Below, one piece after another: positions 25,887-35,135 of a DNA stretch of 64,000 nucleotides. Position numbers and translations under genes: made by a program. The DNA is from an uncultured Collinsella sp. (GTDB taxonomy: Bacteria > Actinomycetota > Coriobacteriia > Coriobacteriales > Coriobacteriaceae): the NCBI GenBank assembly GCA_900538305.1, contig UPXY01000002.1, positions 97,531 through 161,530 of the forward strand, read 5' to 3'. The number at the start of each line of letters is the position of its first letter. Positions within the stretch are counted from its first letter, which is position 1. The notes beneath the pieces were generated by a model. It made no database searches. It saw nothing but the letters and a program-made list of their open reading frames with translations, and was not told the origin of the DNA.

Positions 25887-28436
25887 ATGCCCAGCTACGC
25901 TGTAGATATCGATTCGCTCAACCCTGCGCAGAAAGAGGCGGTGCTCACCACGGAGGGGCCGCTTCTGGTGCTTGCCGGCGCTGGGTCGGGCAAGACGCGC
26001 GTGCTCACGTACCGCATCGCGCACATCGTGGCCGATCTGGACGTGCGTCCGTGGCGCATTCTCGCCATCACGTTCACCAACAAGGCGGCGGCCGAGATGC
26101 GCGAGCGCTTGCAGGCGCTGCTGCCTGATGGTACGCGCGGCATGTGGGTCTGCACGTTCCATGCCATGTGCGTGCGTATGCTGCGCGAAGATGCGGACCT
26201 TCTAGGGTATACCGGTCAGTTCACCATCTACGACGATGACGATTCGCGCCGCTTGGTGCGCGACATCATGCAGGGTTTGGGTATCGAGCAGAAGCAATTC
26301 CCACTCAACATGATTCGCTCGAAGATCAGCACGGCGAAGAACGCCATGATCGATGCGGAGGAATTCAGCCGTCGTGCCTCGACCCCGCCGGAGCAGAAGG
26401 CGGCGCAGGTTTATCGTGAGCTCGAGCGGCGCTTGCGTGCAGCGAACGCCATGGACTTCGACGATCTTCTGGTGCGGGCGCTCGAGCTGCTGTGTACACG
26501 TCCCGAGGTGCTCGAGAAGTACCAGGAGCGTTTCCGCTACATCAGCGTGGACGAGTACCAGGATACGAACCACGTGCAGTACGAGATCGCGAACCTGCTT
26601 GCCGCGAAGTACCAGAACCTCATGGTCGTGGGCGATGACGACCAGTCGATCTACTCCTGGCGCGGCGCGGACATCTCGAACATCCTCGATTTCGAGCAGG
26701 ATTTTCCCCAGGCGCGCGTGGTGAAACTCGAGCAGAACTACCGCTCCACGGGGCATATTCTTTCCGCTGCGAACGCCGTGGTGCGCCATAACTCGCAGCG
26801 CAAGGATAAGCGCCTCTTCACGGCGGAGGGCGACGGCGAGAAGATCCAGGCGTACCAGGCGAGCGATGAGCGCGACGAAGGCCGGTGGATCGCCGGCGAG
26901 ATCGAGAAGTTGCGTGCCAGCGGCATGAGCTACGACGACATCGCGGTGTTCTATCGCACGAACGCCCAGTCGCGCATCCTGGAAGATATGTTTTTGCGCG
27001 CGGGCGTGCCCTACAAGATTGTGGGAGGAACGCGCTTCTTCGACCGCGCGGAGATCCGAGACGTCATGGCCTACCTCAAGATGGTGGTGAATCCGGCGGA
27101 TGAGATGAGCGTGAAACGCGTCATCAACACGCCGCGACGCGGTATAGGGTCGACCTCGATCGCGAAGATCGAGCTGCTCGCGCGACAGAATCGTTGCAGC
27201 TTCTTCCAGGCGTGCGAGTTCGCCTGCGCCGAGACGAGCATGTTCAGCGCGAAGGTGCGTGCCGCGCTCGGTGACTTTGTGGCGCTCGTGCGTGAGGGAC
27301 GGCGCATGGACGGCGAGCTTCAACGCGTGGTCGAGGCAATCGTGGAGAAGAGTGGCCTGGTGCAGGCTCTGCGCGCCGAGGGAACCATGGAAGCCGAAGG
27401 TCGCGTGGAGAACATCCAGGAATTTCTGGGTGTCGCCGCGGAATTTGAAGAGAGCCACGATGATATCGAGGGCACGCTCGAAAGCCTGGAGGAACTCCGT
27501 GCCGCCGGCGTCGCCGACCCAACATTGGGGTCTGCCCCCAATGTCATGGCTGATGGGATGGGCGTTGCTACAACGGTGGCACCTGTCGCCGCAGCCGCGT
27601 CTGGCGCCGCGCCCGCGCCCGGCGAGATTGAACGCGCCTACGGGCCTTTGGCCTGTGTCGCGTTGCCGGCGCTGCTCGAGTGGCTCGCACTCCGTAGCGA
27701 CCTCGACGCGCTTGCGGGGGAGAGTCGCGCCATCACCATGATGACCGTGCACTCCGCGAAGGGTTTGGAGTTCCCCGCGGTGTTCGTCGCCGGTCTTGAA
27801 GAGGGCATCTTCCCGCACGTCGCCGGTTTTAGCGATGACCCGGCAAAGCTCGAGGAGGAGCGCCGCCTCGCCTACGTCGCCATCACGCGCGCCCGCAAGC
27901 GCCTCTTCCTTACCTATGCGGCAACGCGCCGTACCTACGGCTCCACGCAAACGAACCCGCGCAGCCGTTTCGTGGGCGAGATCCCCGCTGCGGATATCGA
28001 GTTTTCCGGCGTCGGTTCCGCCGGTTTCGAGGGCACAGGCTGGGAAAAGCGCGGCGACCGACACGGCACGTTCGGATCCGGCAAAGGCTCGGATATGTAC
28101 GGCGGCAGGGTGTTCGGTTCGTTTACGCGTTCGGCTGGTGGCGTGCAGCGCCATCATGGCATCAGCCCGGATGCCGGTCTCAAGCCGGCGACCTTCGGCA
28201 GCGGAACGAGCCGCGTCGCTCGCGGGGTGGCCCCAGCGCCCAAGGTTGAGCAGCGTCGCCCGGACGCCGCGCGTGCGGCAGAGGTCTTCGCACCCGGTGA
28301 TACCGTGAGCCACAAGACGTTCGGCCAGGGCACCGTCATCTCCGCCTCGGGCGACATGATCGAGGTCAAGTTCGAGAAGACCGGCCAGGTGAAGAAGCTC
28401 ATGAAGGGCTTTGCGCCTATCGTGAAGGTAGGGTAG
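25887..28436 (+). CDS. pcrA: ATP-dependent DNA helicase PcrA/UvrD
   Basis: 849-aa superfamily 1A 3'-5' helicase for repair and replication-restart. Motifs in order: Q-motif LNPAQKEAV, Walker A GAGSGKT, motif II DEYQD, motif III GDDDQSIYSWRGA, motif IV region KLEQNYRST, motif V/VI TVHSAKGLEF and YVAITRARKRLFLTYA. A low-complexity insert (about residues 535-590, rich in Ala, Pro and Gly) interrupts domain 2B and contains a dispersed 27-bp palindrome. The C-terminal tail ends in a Tudor-like FAPGDTVSHKTFGQGTVIS. The ATG at 25887 has GGAGGA before it; a GTG 15 bases earlier has none. Confidence 0.96.
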   Translation: MPSYAVDIDSLNPAQKEAVLTTEGPLLVLAGAGSGKTRVLTYRIAHIVADLDVRPWRILAITFTNKAAAEMRERLQALLPDGTRGMWVCTFHAMCVRMLREDADLLGYTGQFTIYDDDDSRRLVRDIMQGLGIEQKQFPLNMIRSKISTAKNAMIDAEEFSRRASTPPEQKAAQVYRELERRLRAANAMDFDDLLVRALELLCTRPEVLEKYQERFRYISVDEYQDTNHVQYEIANLLAAKYQNLMVVGDDDQSIYSWRGADISNILDFEQDFPQARVVKLEQNYRSTGHILSAANAVVRHNSQRKDKRLFTAEGDGEKIQAYQASDERDEGRWIAGEIEKLRASGMSYDDIAVFYRTNAQSRILEDMFLRAGVPYKIVGGTRFFDRAEIRDVMAYLKMVVNPADEMSVKRVINTPRRGIGSTSIAKIELLARQNRCSFFQACEFACAETSMFSAKVRAALGDFVALVREGRRMDGELQRVVEAIVEKSGLVQALRAEGTMEAEGRVENIQEFLGVAAEFEESHDDIEGTLESLEELRAAGVADPTLGSAPNVMADGMGVATTVAPVAAAASGAAPAPGEIERAYGPLACVALPALLEWLALRSDLDALAGESRAITMMTVHSAKGLEFPAVFVAGLEEGIFPHVAGFSDDPAKLEEERRLAYVAITRARKRLFLTYAATRRTYGSTQTNPRSRFVGEIPAADIEFSGVGSAGFEGTGWEKRGDRHGTFGSGKGSDMYGGRVFGSFTRSAGGVQRHHGISPDAGLKPATFGSGTSRVARGVAPAPKVEQRRPDAARAAEVFAPGDTVSHKTFGQGTVISASGDMIEVKFEKTGQVKKLMKGFAPIVKVG
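27520..27546. repeat. Family D 27-bp palindrome inside pcrA
   Basis: ACATTGGGG and CCCCAATGT form 9-bp arms around a 5-base centre. The 27 bases align with palindromes at 35136-35162 and 42174-42200, both intergenic. Here the length keeps frame and encodes TLGSAPNVM within the low-complexity insert of the helicase. Confidence 0.65.
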
Positions 28437-28510
28437 CGAGCGCTGCGGAGTAATACGCGCTAGAATGGTTCCTCGCTTTCAATATGGATCGGGATGGCTA
28501 CGGGGGAATC

Positions 28511-29857
28511 ATGGCACGCACAGTTATGGATGCGCGTGAAGAATCGCAGCGCCTGGCGCCGCGCCAGACGCTTTTTGTGGGCGTGACGCTCTTCTCGATG
28601 TTCTTCGGCGCGGGGAACCTTATCTTGCCTCCGCTGTTGGGTGTGCAGGCAGGAACGTCTGTGCTGCCGGCGTTCGGCGGCTTTCTCCTTACCGGTGTGG
28701 GGTTGCCGGTGCTCGGTATCGTAGCGGTTGCGCTCGCCGGCACCGTTCGCGAGCTCGCCGACCGCGTGCACCCTGTGTTCTCCCGCATCTTCGTGGCGGC
28801 GGTGTATTTAGCGATCGGGCCGTGTCTTGCCATCCCCCGCACGTCATCCACGGCGTTCGAGATGCTGGCCCCGCTCTTGCCCGAAGGAACCCCGCTCGAG
28901 ACGGTGCGCCTGGTGTTCTCCGTCGCGTTTTTCGCCGTTGCCTATGCGCTCGCTATGCACCCCGGCAGACTCACGCGCTTTCTGGGCAAGATTACCGGCC
29001 CCGCGCTCATCCTGCTCATCGTCGCTGTAGTCGGTGCGACACTTGCCTCGCTTGCAAGCGGGGGAGTCGCCGCCGCGCCCGCTCCCTCGGTGCCCTACGA
29101 TGCCAATGCACCCGTCCAGGGCTTCCTCACGGGCTACCAGACGATGGATCTCCTTGCCTCCCTTACGTTCGGCATCGTGATCGCCACGAACATCAACGCG
29201 CTCGGTGTGACCGAGTCCGGGCACGTCATGCGTACGGTGTGCGTTGCGGGCGTTATTGCAGGCGTGTTGCTCGTTGCTGTGTACGGCGGCCTGTGTTTGG
29301 TGGGCGTGGAGCTTTCCGCGCCGCTCGCAGGCGCCACGAATGGTGCGGCGGTCATCACGGCCTCCGCAACGCTGCACTTTGGCGCGGTGGGGACGGTTGT
29401 CGTTGCGGCGATCTTCCTGCTCGCATGCCTGAACGTATGCACGGGGCTCATCAGTTGCTGTGGTACGTATTTTGCCGAAGAGCTGCCGCGCGTGCCCTAC
29501 CGTGGGTGGGCGGTCGCCTTCGCTGTGGTTTCCTGCATCATTTCGAACTTTGGGCTCGATGCGATTCTTGCGTTCTCGGTTCCGTTGCTCAACGCGCTGT
29601 ATCCCATGGCGATCTGCCTTGTTGCCATGGGCATGCTGCACCGTGCGTGTGACCGTGTGCCGCTCGTCTGGCTCTTCGTGATCGTATTCGTAGGCGTGGT
29701 GAGCGCTTGTTCCGCCGTGCGCGACGCATTTGCACCGGCGGCATGGTTGCCGTTCGACGCGCTGCCGCTCGCCGACATGGGCCTCGGCTGGATCGTCCCC
29801 GCACTCGTGGGCACCGCTGTGGGCGTGGTGGCATCGAAGCTCTGCAGCGCAAAATGA
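28511..29857 (+). CDS. brnQ: Branched-chain amino acid carrier, BrnQ/LIVCS family
   Basis: 448-aa inner-membrane symporter for Leu, Ile and Val driven by Na+ or H+. About twelve helices are predicted, beginning with the family signature TLFSMFFGAGNLILPPLLG. GPCLAIPRTSSTAFEM and GYQTMDLLASLTFGIV are further conserved segments. The ATG at 28511 has GGGGGAA before it; the frame is open 27 bases upstream. TAGAAT near 28462 may be the -10 box. It stands between pcrA and a glucokinase gene. Confidence 0.93.
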   Translation: MARTVMDAREESQRLAPRQTLFVGVTLFSMFFGAGNLILPPLLGVQAGTSVLPAFGGFLLTGVGLPVLGIVAVALAGTVRELADRVHPVFSRIFVAAVYLAIGPCLAIPRTSSTAFEMLAPLLPEGTPLETVRLVFSVAFFAVAYALAMHPGRLTRFLGKITGPALILLIVAVVGATLASLASGGVAAAPAPSVPYDANAPVQGFLTGYQTMDLLASLTFGIVIATNINALGVTESGHVMRTVCVAGVIAGVLLVAVYGGLCLVGVELSAPLAGATNGAAVITASATLHFGAVGTVVVAAIFLLACLNVCTGLISCCGTYFAEELPRVPYRGWAVAFAVVSCIISNFGLDAILAFSVPLLNALYPMAICLVAMGMLHRACDRVPLVWLFVIVFVGVVSACSAVRDAFAPAAWLPFDALPLADMGLGWIVPALVGTAVGVVASKLCSAK

Positions 29858-29886
29858 ACCCAGCGTGCCATGAGTAGTGGCCCACC

Positions 29887-29915
29887 GTAAAATCACCCCA
29901 GCGACTTTTTTACAT
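29887..29915. repeat. Family A repeat, degenerate single copy (A2)
   Basis: GTAAAATCACCCC..CGACTTTTTTACAT keeps both ends and the CCCC block of the family A unit, but the GGGG half is altered. It begins 29 bases after the brnQ stop. Confidence 0.55.
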
Positions 29916-30120
29916 GGGTCGATGCGCCTCTCTTCAAGAATCCTTTCCAGGCCATGAAAAAAAGACGCTGAGACAAAGTTACGGGGCGCTTTTGTACGCG
30001 CTCACCGAAACGATGCCGGCGGCCGTTGCGCGCCGTGCCACAATGGCAGATGGTTGAAATCTGCGTGCGCTGACGCATGGGCATGCGGCGCGCCCGATGG
30101 TATCGTGAAAGGACGGCAAC

Positions 30121-31083
30121 ATGGCGGCGAACGACAAGCTCTTCATCGGTCTCGATGTGGGCGGAACCTCCGTTAAGATGGGACTTTTCGACGAGCAGGG
30201 CGAATTGGTGGGTCGCGGGAGCGTGCCCACGCCGCCGCTCATTGATTCCGACGGCTACGCCGCTGTGACTGGTGGTATTTCGAACGTCCTCGCCGCCGCG
30301 AGCTCGCAGGTCGAAAACGTCTACGGTATCGGCCTCGCCATCCCGTGCCCCGTTCCGGCGGACGGCGTCATTCGCATGCAGGCGAACATCCAGATCAATG
30401 CGCCCGGTCTCGAGGCGGCGCTCAAGCGCCATTGCCCCAATGCGACGGTCAAGTTCGAGAACGACGCGAATGCCGCCGCCATGGGCGAGTTGTGGGCAGG
30501 CGCGGCGCGCGGCCGCACGAGCTGCGTTTTCGTGACGATCGGCACGGGTGTGGGCGGCGGCATCGTCGTCGACGGACACGTGGTCTCGGGTATCGCGGGC
30601 GCGGGCGGCGAGATCGGTCATCTCTGCATGAATCCAGACGAAGAGCGCACGTGCGGCTGCGGTGGCAAGGGCCATCTCGAGCAGTACGCATCTGCGACTG
30701 GCATCGTGACGAGCTATCTCGATGAATGCGAGAAGCACGGTAGCCAGCCTGTGGAGCTCGATGGCCCCTCGGACTCCCGTTCCGTGTTTGCGGCCGCGAA
30801 GGCGGGCGACGAGGCTGCGTGGGCGGCCATCGACATCATGTGCGACTACCTGGGTCGCGCGCTTTCCATGATCGCGAACGTGGTCGATCCAGAGGCGTTC
30901 GTGCTGGGCGGCGGCACGTCGAATTCGTCCGACCTATTCATGGATCGGCTCGAGGCGAGCTATCGGCGTTATGCCATCACCGTCACCGCGGACAAGCCCA
31001 TCGAGATTGCCTCGCTCAGCAACGACGCCGGTATCTACGGTGCCGCCTATGTGGCGCTTCAGGCACAGGAGGATGCGCGCTAG
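30121..31083 (+). CDS. ROK-family glucokinase
   Basis: 320-aa sugar kinase. The N-terminal phosphate loop is GLDVGGTSVKMGLFDEQG and the ROK signature region includes the zinc motif CGCGGKGHLEQYAS near residue 178; GTGVGGGIVVDG and ENDANAAAMGELW are the sugar- and ATP-site segments. No DNA-binding domain is present, so it is a kinase, not a ROK repressor. Glucose is the most likely substrate for this length and motif set. AAAGGAC precedes the ATG. Monocistronic by position, convergent with a GntR gene. Confidence 0.88.
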   Translation: MAANDKLFIGLDVGGTSVKMGLFDEQGELVGRGSVPTPPLIDSDGYAAVTGGISNVLAAASSQVENVYGIGLAIPCPVPADGVIRMQANIQINAPGLEAALKRHCPNATVKFENDANAAAMGELWAGAARGRTSCVFVTIGTGVGGGIVVDGHVVSGIAGAGGEIGHLCMNPDEERTCGCGGKGHLEQYASATGIVTSYLDECEKHGSQPVELDGPSDSRSVFAAAKAGDEAAWAAIDIMCDYLGRALSMIANVVDPEAFVLGGGTSNSSDLFMDRLEASYRRYAITVTADKPIEIASLSNDAGIYGAAYVALQAQEDAR

Positions 31084-31097
31084 AAACGCTCGGATAT

Positions 31098-31133
31098 CCC
31101 AATGAGGGATAGGAGCGTCTTGAGGCATCCCCC
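31098..31133. repeat. Family F dispersed repeat, copy 2
   Basis: CCCAATGAGGGATAGG then TCTTGAGGCATCCC, aligned with 10161-10196. It fills the short gap between the convergent glucokinase and GntR stops. Confidence 0.5.
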
Positions 31134-31135
31134 GG

Positions 31136-31816
31136 TTACGGCTGGTCGAAGAAGTCGGGGAAGGCGTCGGTTACGGCGCGATACTCGGAGAACATGAGGT
31201 GAGCGTGCGCGAGTGCGAGGAAGTTCGCTTCCTCGGGATCGTGGTTCATGATCGCCTGGAGCATCTGCTGATGCTGCGTCATGATGTTGCTCCAGTCGAG
31301 ACCCTTCACTTGCGTGCGAAGCCAGCGGAATCGCTGGAGGTGCGTGTTGTGGGCCTCGAGTGTCGCCCAGACGGTATGACGGCTGGCGATGTTGAAGATC
31401 GCCTGGTGGAATTCGTTGTCGTACTCGAAGAATGCGCGGGCATCGTTCGCGGTGAGGGCTTTCTCCTGTGCAGCGATGATCTTCTCGAGGGTCGCCTTCC
31501 CCTCGTCGGTGAGCCGGGCACAGCATTCCCTGATGACGCAGCTCTCAAGGTGTTCGCGCATGAAGCGTGCGTCTTCGGCGCGGTGCAGGTCGATGCGCGA
31601 GACGTACGTGCCGCTTTGCGGAATGGTGTAGACGAGGCCGAGCTCAGAGAGCCGCACGAGCGCCTCGCGCACCGGCGTGCGACCCAGAGCGAACTGTTCT
31701 TCCAGATCGCGAACCGAGAGCTTCTGCCCGGGTGTGAGGTCGCAGTAGATGATGTCTTGCCGCAGCTTGTGATAGGCGATATAGGAAAGCGGCTGGTAGC
31801 CTGAGTTCTCGGTCAT
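31136..31816 (-). CDS. GntR/FadR-family regulator, UxuR-like
   Basis: 226-aa transcription factor with an N-terminal winged helix (LAEEQFALGRTPVREALVRL type segment at about residues 28-50, wing SGTYVSRID) and an all-helical FCD ligand domain with the metal-site histidines expected (EFHQAIF, HQQML, HAHLMF). FadR-subfamily FCD regulators such as UxuR and ExuR respond to uronates and their catabolites. It is divergent from uxuB at the head of the glucuronate locus and its own promoter holds TTGGTTTACCAA, close to the UxuR operator core TTGGTATACCAA. GAAAGG precedes the ATG. Confidence 0.87.
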   Translation of the reverse strand: MTENSGYQPLSYIAYHKLRQDIIYCDLTPGQKLSVRDLEEQFALGRTPVREALVRLSELGLVYTIPQSGTYVSRIDLHRAEDARFMREHLESCVIRECCARLTDEGKATLEKIIAAQEKALTANDARAFFEYDNEFHQAIFNIASRHTVWATLEAHNTHLQRFRWLRTQVKGLDWSNIMTQHQQMLQAIMNHDPEEANFLALAHAHLMFSEYRAVTDAFPDFFDQP

Positions 31817-31891
31817 GATATGCCTTTCGTGGTGCGGCTAGGCGCGAGAGTTGGCAATTCGCGACTCCATTTTAGCGCACTGTTATACCAG

Positions 31892-31903
31892 TTTGGTTTA
31901 CCA
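31892..31903. promoter_or_regulatory. UxuR-like operator
   Basis: TTGGTTTACCAA is a 5+2+5 palindrome, 76 bases upstream of the gntR ATG. It differs from the known UxuR/ExuR core TTGGTATACCAA at one position. Autoregulation by the adjacent GntR protein is the simplest reading. Confidence 0.5.
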
Positions 31904-32039
31904 AGCACATTCGGCGGTGCATTTCGAACGCGCCCGATGCAAGGCTACTCGGTGTCCGATTTGTGACGTAGACGGGGTTGCGTATCGCTCTTCTAGGTGC
32001 ATGGTTGTGGAGGGATCGGGAGCCCCGTAATTCGACAGG

Positions 32040-32049
32040 TGATATATCA
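32040..32049. promoter_or_regulatory. TGATATATCA palindrome, copy 1
   Basis: Perfect 10-bp palindrome upstream of uxuB. The same word occurs before the beta-glucuronidase gene (39803-39812), so it is a candidate shared operator of the glucuronide regulon. Confidence 0.5.
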
Positions 32050-32143
32050 ACTGATAAAAGAACGCTACTCAGCGGTGAGAACCGACTGTCTACAAATGAA
32101 TAATCAGGAAAAATGCTTGCGTGCGTTTGAGCGGGTTTCAATC

Positions 32144-32153
32144 TGATATATTA
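32144..32153. promoter_or_regulatory. TGATATATTA, copy 2
   Basis: One mismatch from the palindrome at 32040, spaced 104 bases from it, and about 116 bases before uxuB translation. Two such sites could permit looping or cooperative repression. Confidence 0.4.
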
Positions 32154-32268
32154 GATGATAGTTCGCTTTGGAGGAGACGATTCTCCATTTCGGCTGGTAT
32201 CCAGCATCAACGTGGATGGTATCGAAGAGGCGCGTGCGCCGCGGCTTCGAACGATGGGAGTTGTTCGT

Positions 32269-33891
32269 ATGGTTTCGCTGAAGCAATGGCAGCAGTCCCG
32301 TGATGAACTTGCGAATATGGGGGTGAAGCTTCCCGCATTCGACGTCGACGCCACCCGCGAGGCCGGCTTGAAGCAGCCGCGCTGGATCCATTTTGGCGGC
32401 GGTAACCTCTACCGCGCCTTCCATGCCGAGATCGCCCAGGATGTCATGGATGCTGGCGAGCTCGATCGCGGCCTCGTGGTGGTCGAGACGTTCAGCCCCT
32501 TCACCATCGATGAGGTCTACGCGCCCTACGACCAGAATATCCTGCAGGTCATCATGCATGAGGATGGCACGCTCGACGAGCGCGTCCTTGCGAGCACCGC
32601 GGCATCGTTTTTCTGCAACACCAAGCGCCCAGAGCACTATGAGCAGGTCAAGGCCTACTTCGAGAGCGATGAGCTGCAGCTTGCCACCTTCACGATCACG
32701 GAGAAGGGCTATGCCCTCAAGAACGCTGCGGGCGAGTTCTTCGGCTACGTTGCCGACGAGATCGCGAACGGTCCTGCGGCAGCGGCGAGTACCATGGGCA
32801 TCGTCGCGACGCTCCTGCTTGCACGCTATAATGCCGGCGCTGCCCCCATCGCCCTCGTTTCGACCGATAATTTCTCGCAGAACGGCCGCCGCTTCCGCGA
32901 CGCCGTCCTTACCGTGGCCGAGGGCTGGCTCAAGGCTGGCCATGTTGGGCAGGGCTTCATCGACTATGTGAGCGACGAGGGTCGCGTGAGCTTCCCCTGG
33001 TCCATGATCGACCGCATCACCCCCAACCCCGCCGAGGGCGTTGCCAAGACGCTTGCGGACGAGGGCTGGAGCGACCTCCCGCTTATCCCGAATGGCCCGG
33101 TGAACTTCGCCGGTTTTGCGAACACCGAGCAGGTGCACTATCTCGTGGTGGAGGATAGCTTCCCCAACGGGCGCCCAGCGCTCGAGAAGGGCGGCGTGAT
33201 CCTCACGGAGCGCGAGACCGTGGACAAGGCCGATACCATGAAGGTCACGACCTGCTTGAACCCGCTGCACACCGGCCTTGCCGTGTACGGCTGCCTCTTA
33301 GGTTACACGAAGATCGCCGACGAGATGCGCGACCCGGAGCTCGTTGCGCTTGTGAAACGCCTGGGCTACGGCGAGGGCATGCCCGTGGTCGTCGACCCCA
33401 AGGTCATCGATCCCAAGCAGTTCATCGACGTGCTCGTGGAGCATCGCCTGCCCAACCCCAGCCTGCCGGATGCCCCGCAGCGCATCGCGCAGGACACCTC
33501 GCAGAAGCTGCCCATCCGCTACGGCCACACCATCAATGCGTATCTTTCCGCTGGTAAGAGCATGGATTCCCTCGTGTGCATCCCGCTTGTGATCGCTGGT
33601 TGGCTGCGCTATCTCGAGGCGAAGACAGATTCCGGCGAGGACTTCACCCCGAGTCCCGATCCGATGCTCGGGGAGCTGCAGGGAAAGCTCGCCGCGGGCG
33701 GCATCGAGCTGTGCGTCACCGATGCAGTTGCCATCCACAACGCTGTGCGCTCGATTCTCTCTAACAAGGAGATCTTCGATTGCGACCTGTACGAGGCCGG
33801 TCTGGGCGAGCGCGTCGAGGCGATGTTTGCCGAGCTTAACGAAGGTCCCGGTGCCGTCCGCGCGACCCTCAAGAAGTACCTCGCCGCGTAG
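32269..33891 (+). CDS. uxuB: D-mannonate oxidoreductase (fructuronate reductase)
   Basis: 540-aa long-chain mannitol dehydrogenase family enzyme that reduces D-fructuronate to D-mannonate with NADH, step two of glucuronate breakdown after isomerisation. The NAD-binding part starts WIHFGGGNLYRAFHA and the domain junction shows ALVSTDNFSQNGRRF; the C-terminal catalytic domain contains KVTTCLNPLHTGLAVYGCLLGY with the active-site Asn-x-x-His pattern. The ATG at 32269 has GGGAG before it. It is followed by uxuA after 94 bases, and family membership plus neighbours support fructuronate rather than mannitol. Confidence 0.9.
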   Translation: MVSLKQWQQSRDELANMGVKLPAFDVDATREAGLKQPRWIHFGGGNLYRAFHAEIAQDVMDAGELDRGLVVVETFSPFTIDEVYAPYDQNILQVIMHEDGTLDERVLASTAASFFCNTKRPEHYEQVKAYFESDELQLATFTITEKGYALKNAAGEFFGYVADEIANGPAAAASTMGIVATLLLARYNAGAAPIALVSTDNFSQNGRRFRDAVLTVAEGWLKAGHVGQGFIDYVSDEGRVSFPWSMIDRITPNPAEGVAKTLADEGWSDLPLIPNGPVNFAGFANTEQVHYLVVEDSFPNGRPALEKGGVILTERETVDKADTMKVTTCLNPLHTGLAVYGCLLGYTKIADEMRDPELVALVKRLGYGEGMPVVVDPKVIDPKQFIDVLVEHRLPNPSLPDAPQRIAQDTSQKLPIRYGHTINAYLSAGKSMDSLVCIPLVIAGWLRYLEAKTDSGEDFTPSPDPMLGELQGKLAAGGIELCVTDAVAIHNAVRSILSNKEIFDCDLYEAGLGERVEAMFAELNEGPGAVRATLKKYLAA

Positions 33892-33985
33892 CAGCGCAGG
33901 GTTGGTGCGGGCAGAGCCTGTCCCCGAATGTAGCAAAAAGTAACGTTTTGAACCCGTCCCTATTTGACGCAAGAAAGGAAGATCA

Positions 33986-35071
33986 ATGGAGCTGACATTC
34001 CGCTGGTACGGACCGAACGAGGAGAAGGTCACCCTCGAGCAGATCCGTCAGATCCCCGGCTGCAAGGGCATCGTGGGCACCCTCTTCGACATTCCCGCGG
34101 GCGAGGTGTGGCCGCGCGAGCGCATCCATGCCCTGCGCGAGATGGTTGAGGCGAACGGCCTCACGCTCAAGGTCATCGAGAGCGTGAACGTCTCGGACGA
34201 TATCAAGATCGGTACCGATAAGCGCGACGCGCACATCGAGGCATACAAGGAGACCATCAAGAATCTTGGTCAGGAAGGCGTGAAGGTCATCTGCTATAAC
34301 TTCATGCCCGTCTTCGACTGGGTGAAGAGCGATCTCGACTACAAGCTGCCGGACGGCTCCAGCACGCTCGCGTTCGTGAAGGCGAACATCCCGGACGACC
34401 CGCAAGAGATCATCGACACCGTGGCCGAGGGCTCCGGCGGCTTCACGCTTCCCGGTTGGGAGCCCGAGCGCTTGGCGCAGGTGAAGAGCCTGTTCGATGC
34501 CTATAAGGATGTGGACGAAGAGAAGCTGCGCGAGAATCTCGTGTACTTCCTCGAGGCTATCATGCCCGTGTGCGAGGAGTACGACGTCAAGATGGCCATC
34601 CACCCCGACGATCCGCCATACAGCATGTGGGGCCTGCCGCGCATTATCAAAAACCGCGAGGACCTCGACTGGCTCTGCCGTGCCGTCGACACGCCCTACA
34701 ACGGCATCACGCTCTGTTGCGGTTCGATCGCCGAGGAGCCGGGTAACGACATCTATGACATCCTCGCCGAGTTCACGCGCCGCGGCCGCATCCACTTCGT
34801 GCATATGCGCAACATCAAGTACATTTCACCCAAGGAGCCGGGCAACAAGGACTTCTACGAGGCCCCGCATCCCAGCCCCTGCGGTTCGCTCGATATGTAT
34901 AAGATGATGAAGGCGCTGCACGACAACGGCTTCGAGGGCTTCATGCGTCCTGACCACGGCCGCATGATCTGGGGTGAGACCGGCCGTCCGGGCTATGGCC
35001 TCTACGACCGCGCCTTGGGGATCGCCTACATCAACGGTATGTGGGAGGCTATCGAGAAGTCCTCGAAGTAA
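33986..35071 (+). CDS. uxuA: Mannonate dehydratase
   Basis: 361-aa TIM-barrel enzyme converting D-mannonate to 2-keto-3-deoxygluconate. The N-terminus MELTFRWYGPNEEKVTLEQIRQIPG is characteristic. Metal and active-site segments include KMAIHPDDPP, GITLCCGSIAE, IHFVHMRNIK and MRPDHGRMIWGE. AAAGGAAG precedes the ATG. A second, shorter UxuA-like gene is at 62726, and its equivalents of these motifs are diverged. This copy belongs to the complete glucuronate set. Confidence 0.96.
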   Translation: MELTFRWYGPNEEKVTLEQIRQIPGCKGIVGTLFDIPAGEVWPRERIHALREMVEANGLTLKVIESVNVSDDIKIGTDKRDAHIEAYKETIKNLGQEGVKVICYNFMPVFDWVKSDLDYKLPDGSSTLAFVKANIPDDPQEIIDTVAEGSGGFTLPGWEPERLAQVKSLFDAYKDVDEEKLRENLVYFLEAIMPVCEEYDVKMAIHPDDPPYSMWGLPRIIKNREDLDWLCRAVDTPYNGITLCCGSIAEEPGNDIYDILAEFTRRGRIHFVHMRNIKYISPKEPGNKDFYEAPHPSPCGSLDMYKMMKALHDNGFEGFMRPDHGRMIWGETGRPGYGLYDRALGIAYINGMWEAIEKSSK

Positions 35072-35080
35072 CTATCTGCC

Positions 35081-35133
35081 AGAAGGGACAGTCCCTTTTG
35101 GCGGGTGGTTCCTTTTGGAGGGCGCACCCGCCG
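35081..35133 (+). terminator. Two hairpins after uxuA
   Basis: AAGGGA/TCCCTT with a 3-base loop followed by TTGG, and then GGCGGGTG/CACCCGCC around a 17-base loop (35100 onward), lie just after the uxuA stop. They could reduce read-through into uxaC or stabilise the uxuA end. Confidence 0.4.
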
Positions 35134-35135
35134 CT

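Larger units (their letters stand above)
31817..32268. other. Divergent regulatory region, gntR/uxuB
   Basis: The 452-base gap contains one UxuR-like palindrome near gntR, two TGATATATC/TA palindromes near uxuB and an AT-rich core, with no convincing short gene. An in-frame ATG at 32155 would extend uxuB, but it lies beside an operator and has no family homology upstream of 32269. Confidence 0.6.

Noticed and set aside
26202..28313. 703-aa minus-strand frame within pcrA
   Set aside because: Antisense shadow of pcrA; long only because of third-position GC bias.
29887..29915. Intrinsic terminator at family A units
   Set aside because: The CCCC-A-GGGG centre leaves no loop for a normal RNA hairpin, so single units fit a DNA site or mobile unit better.
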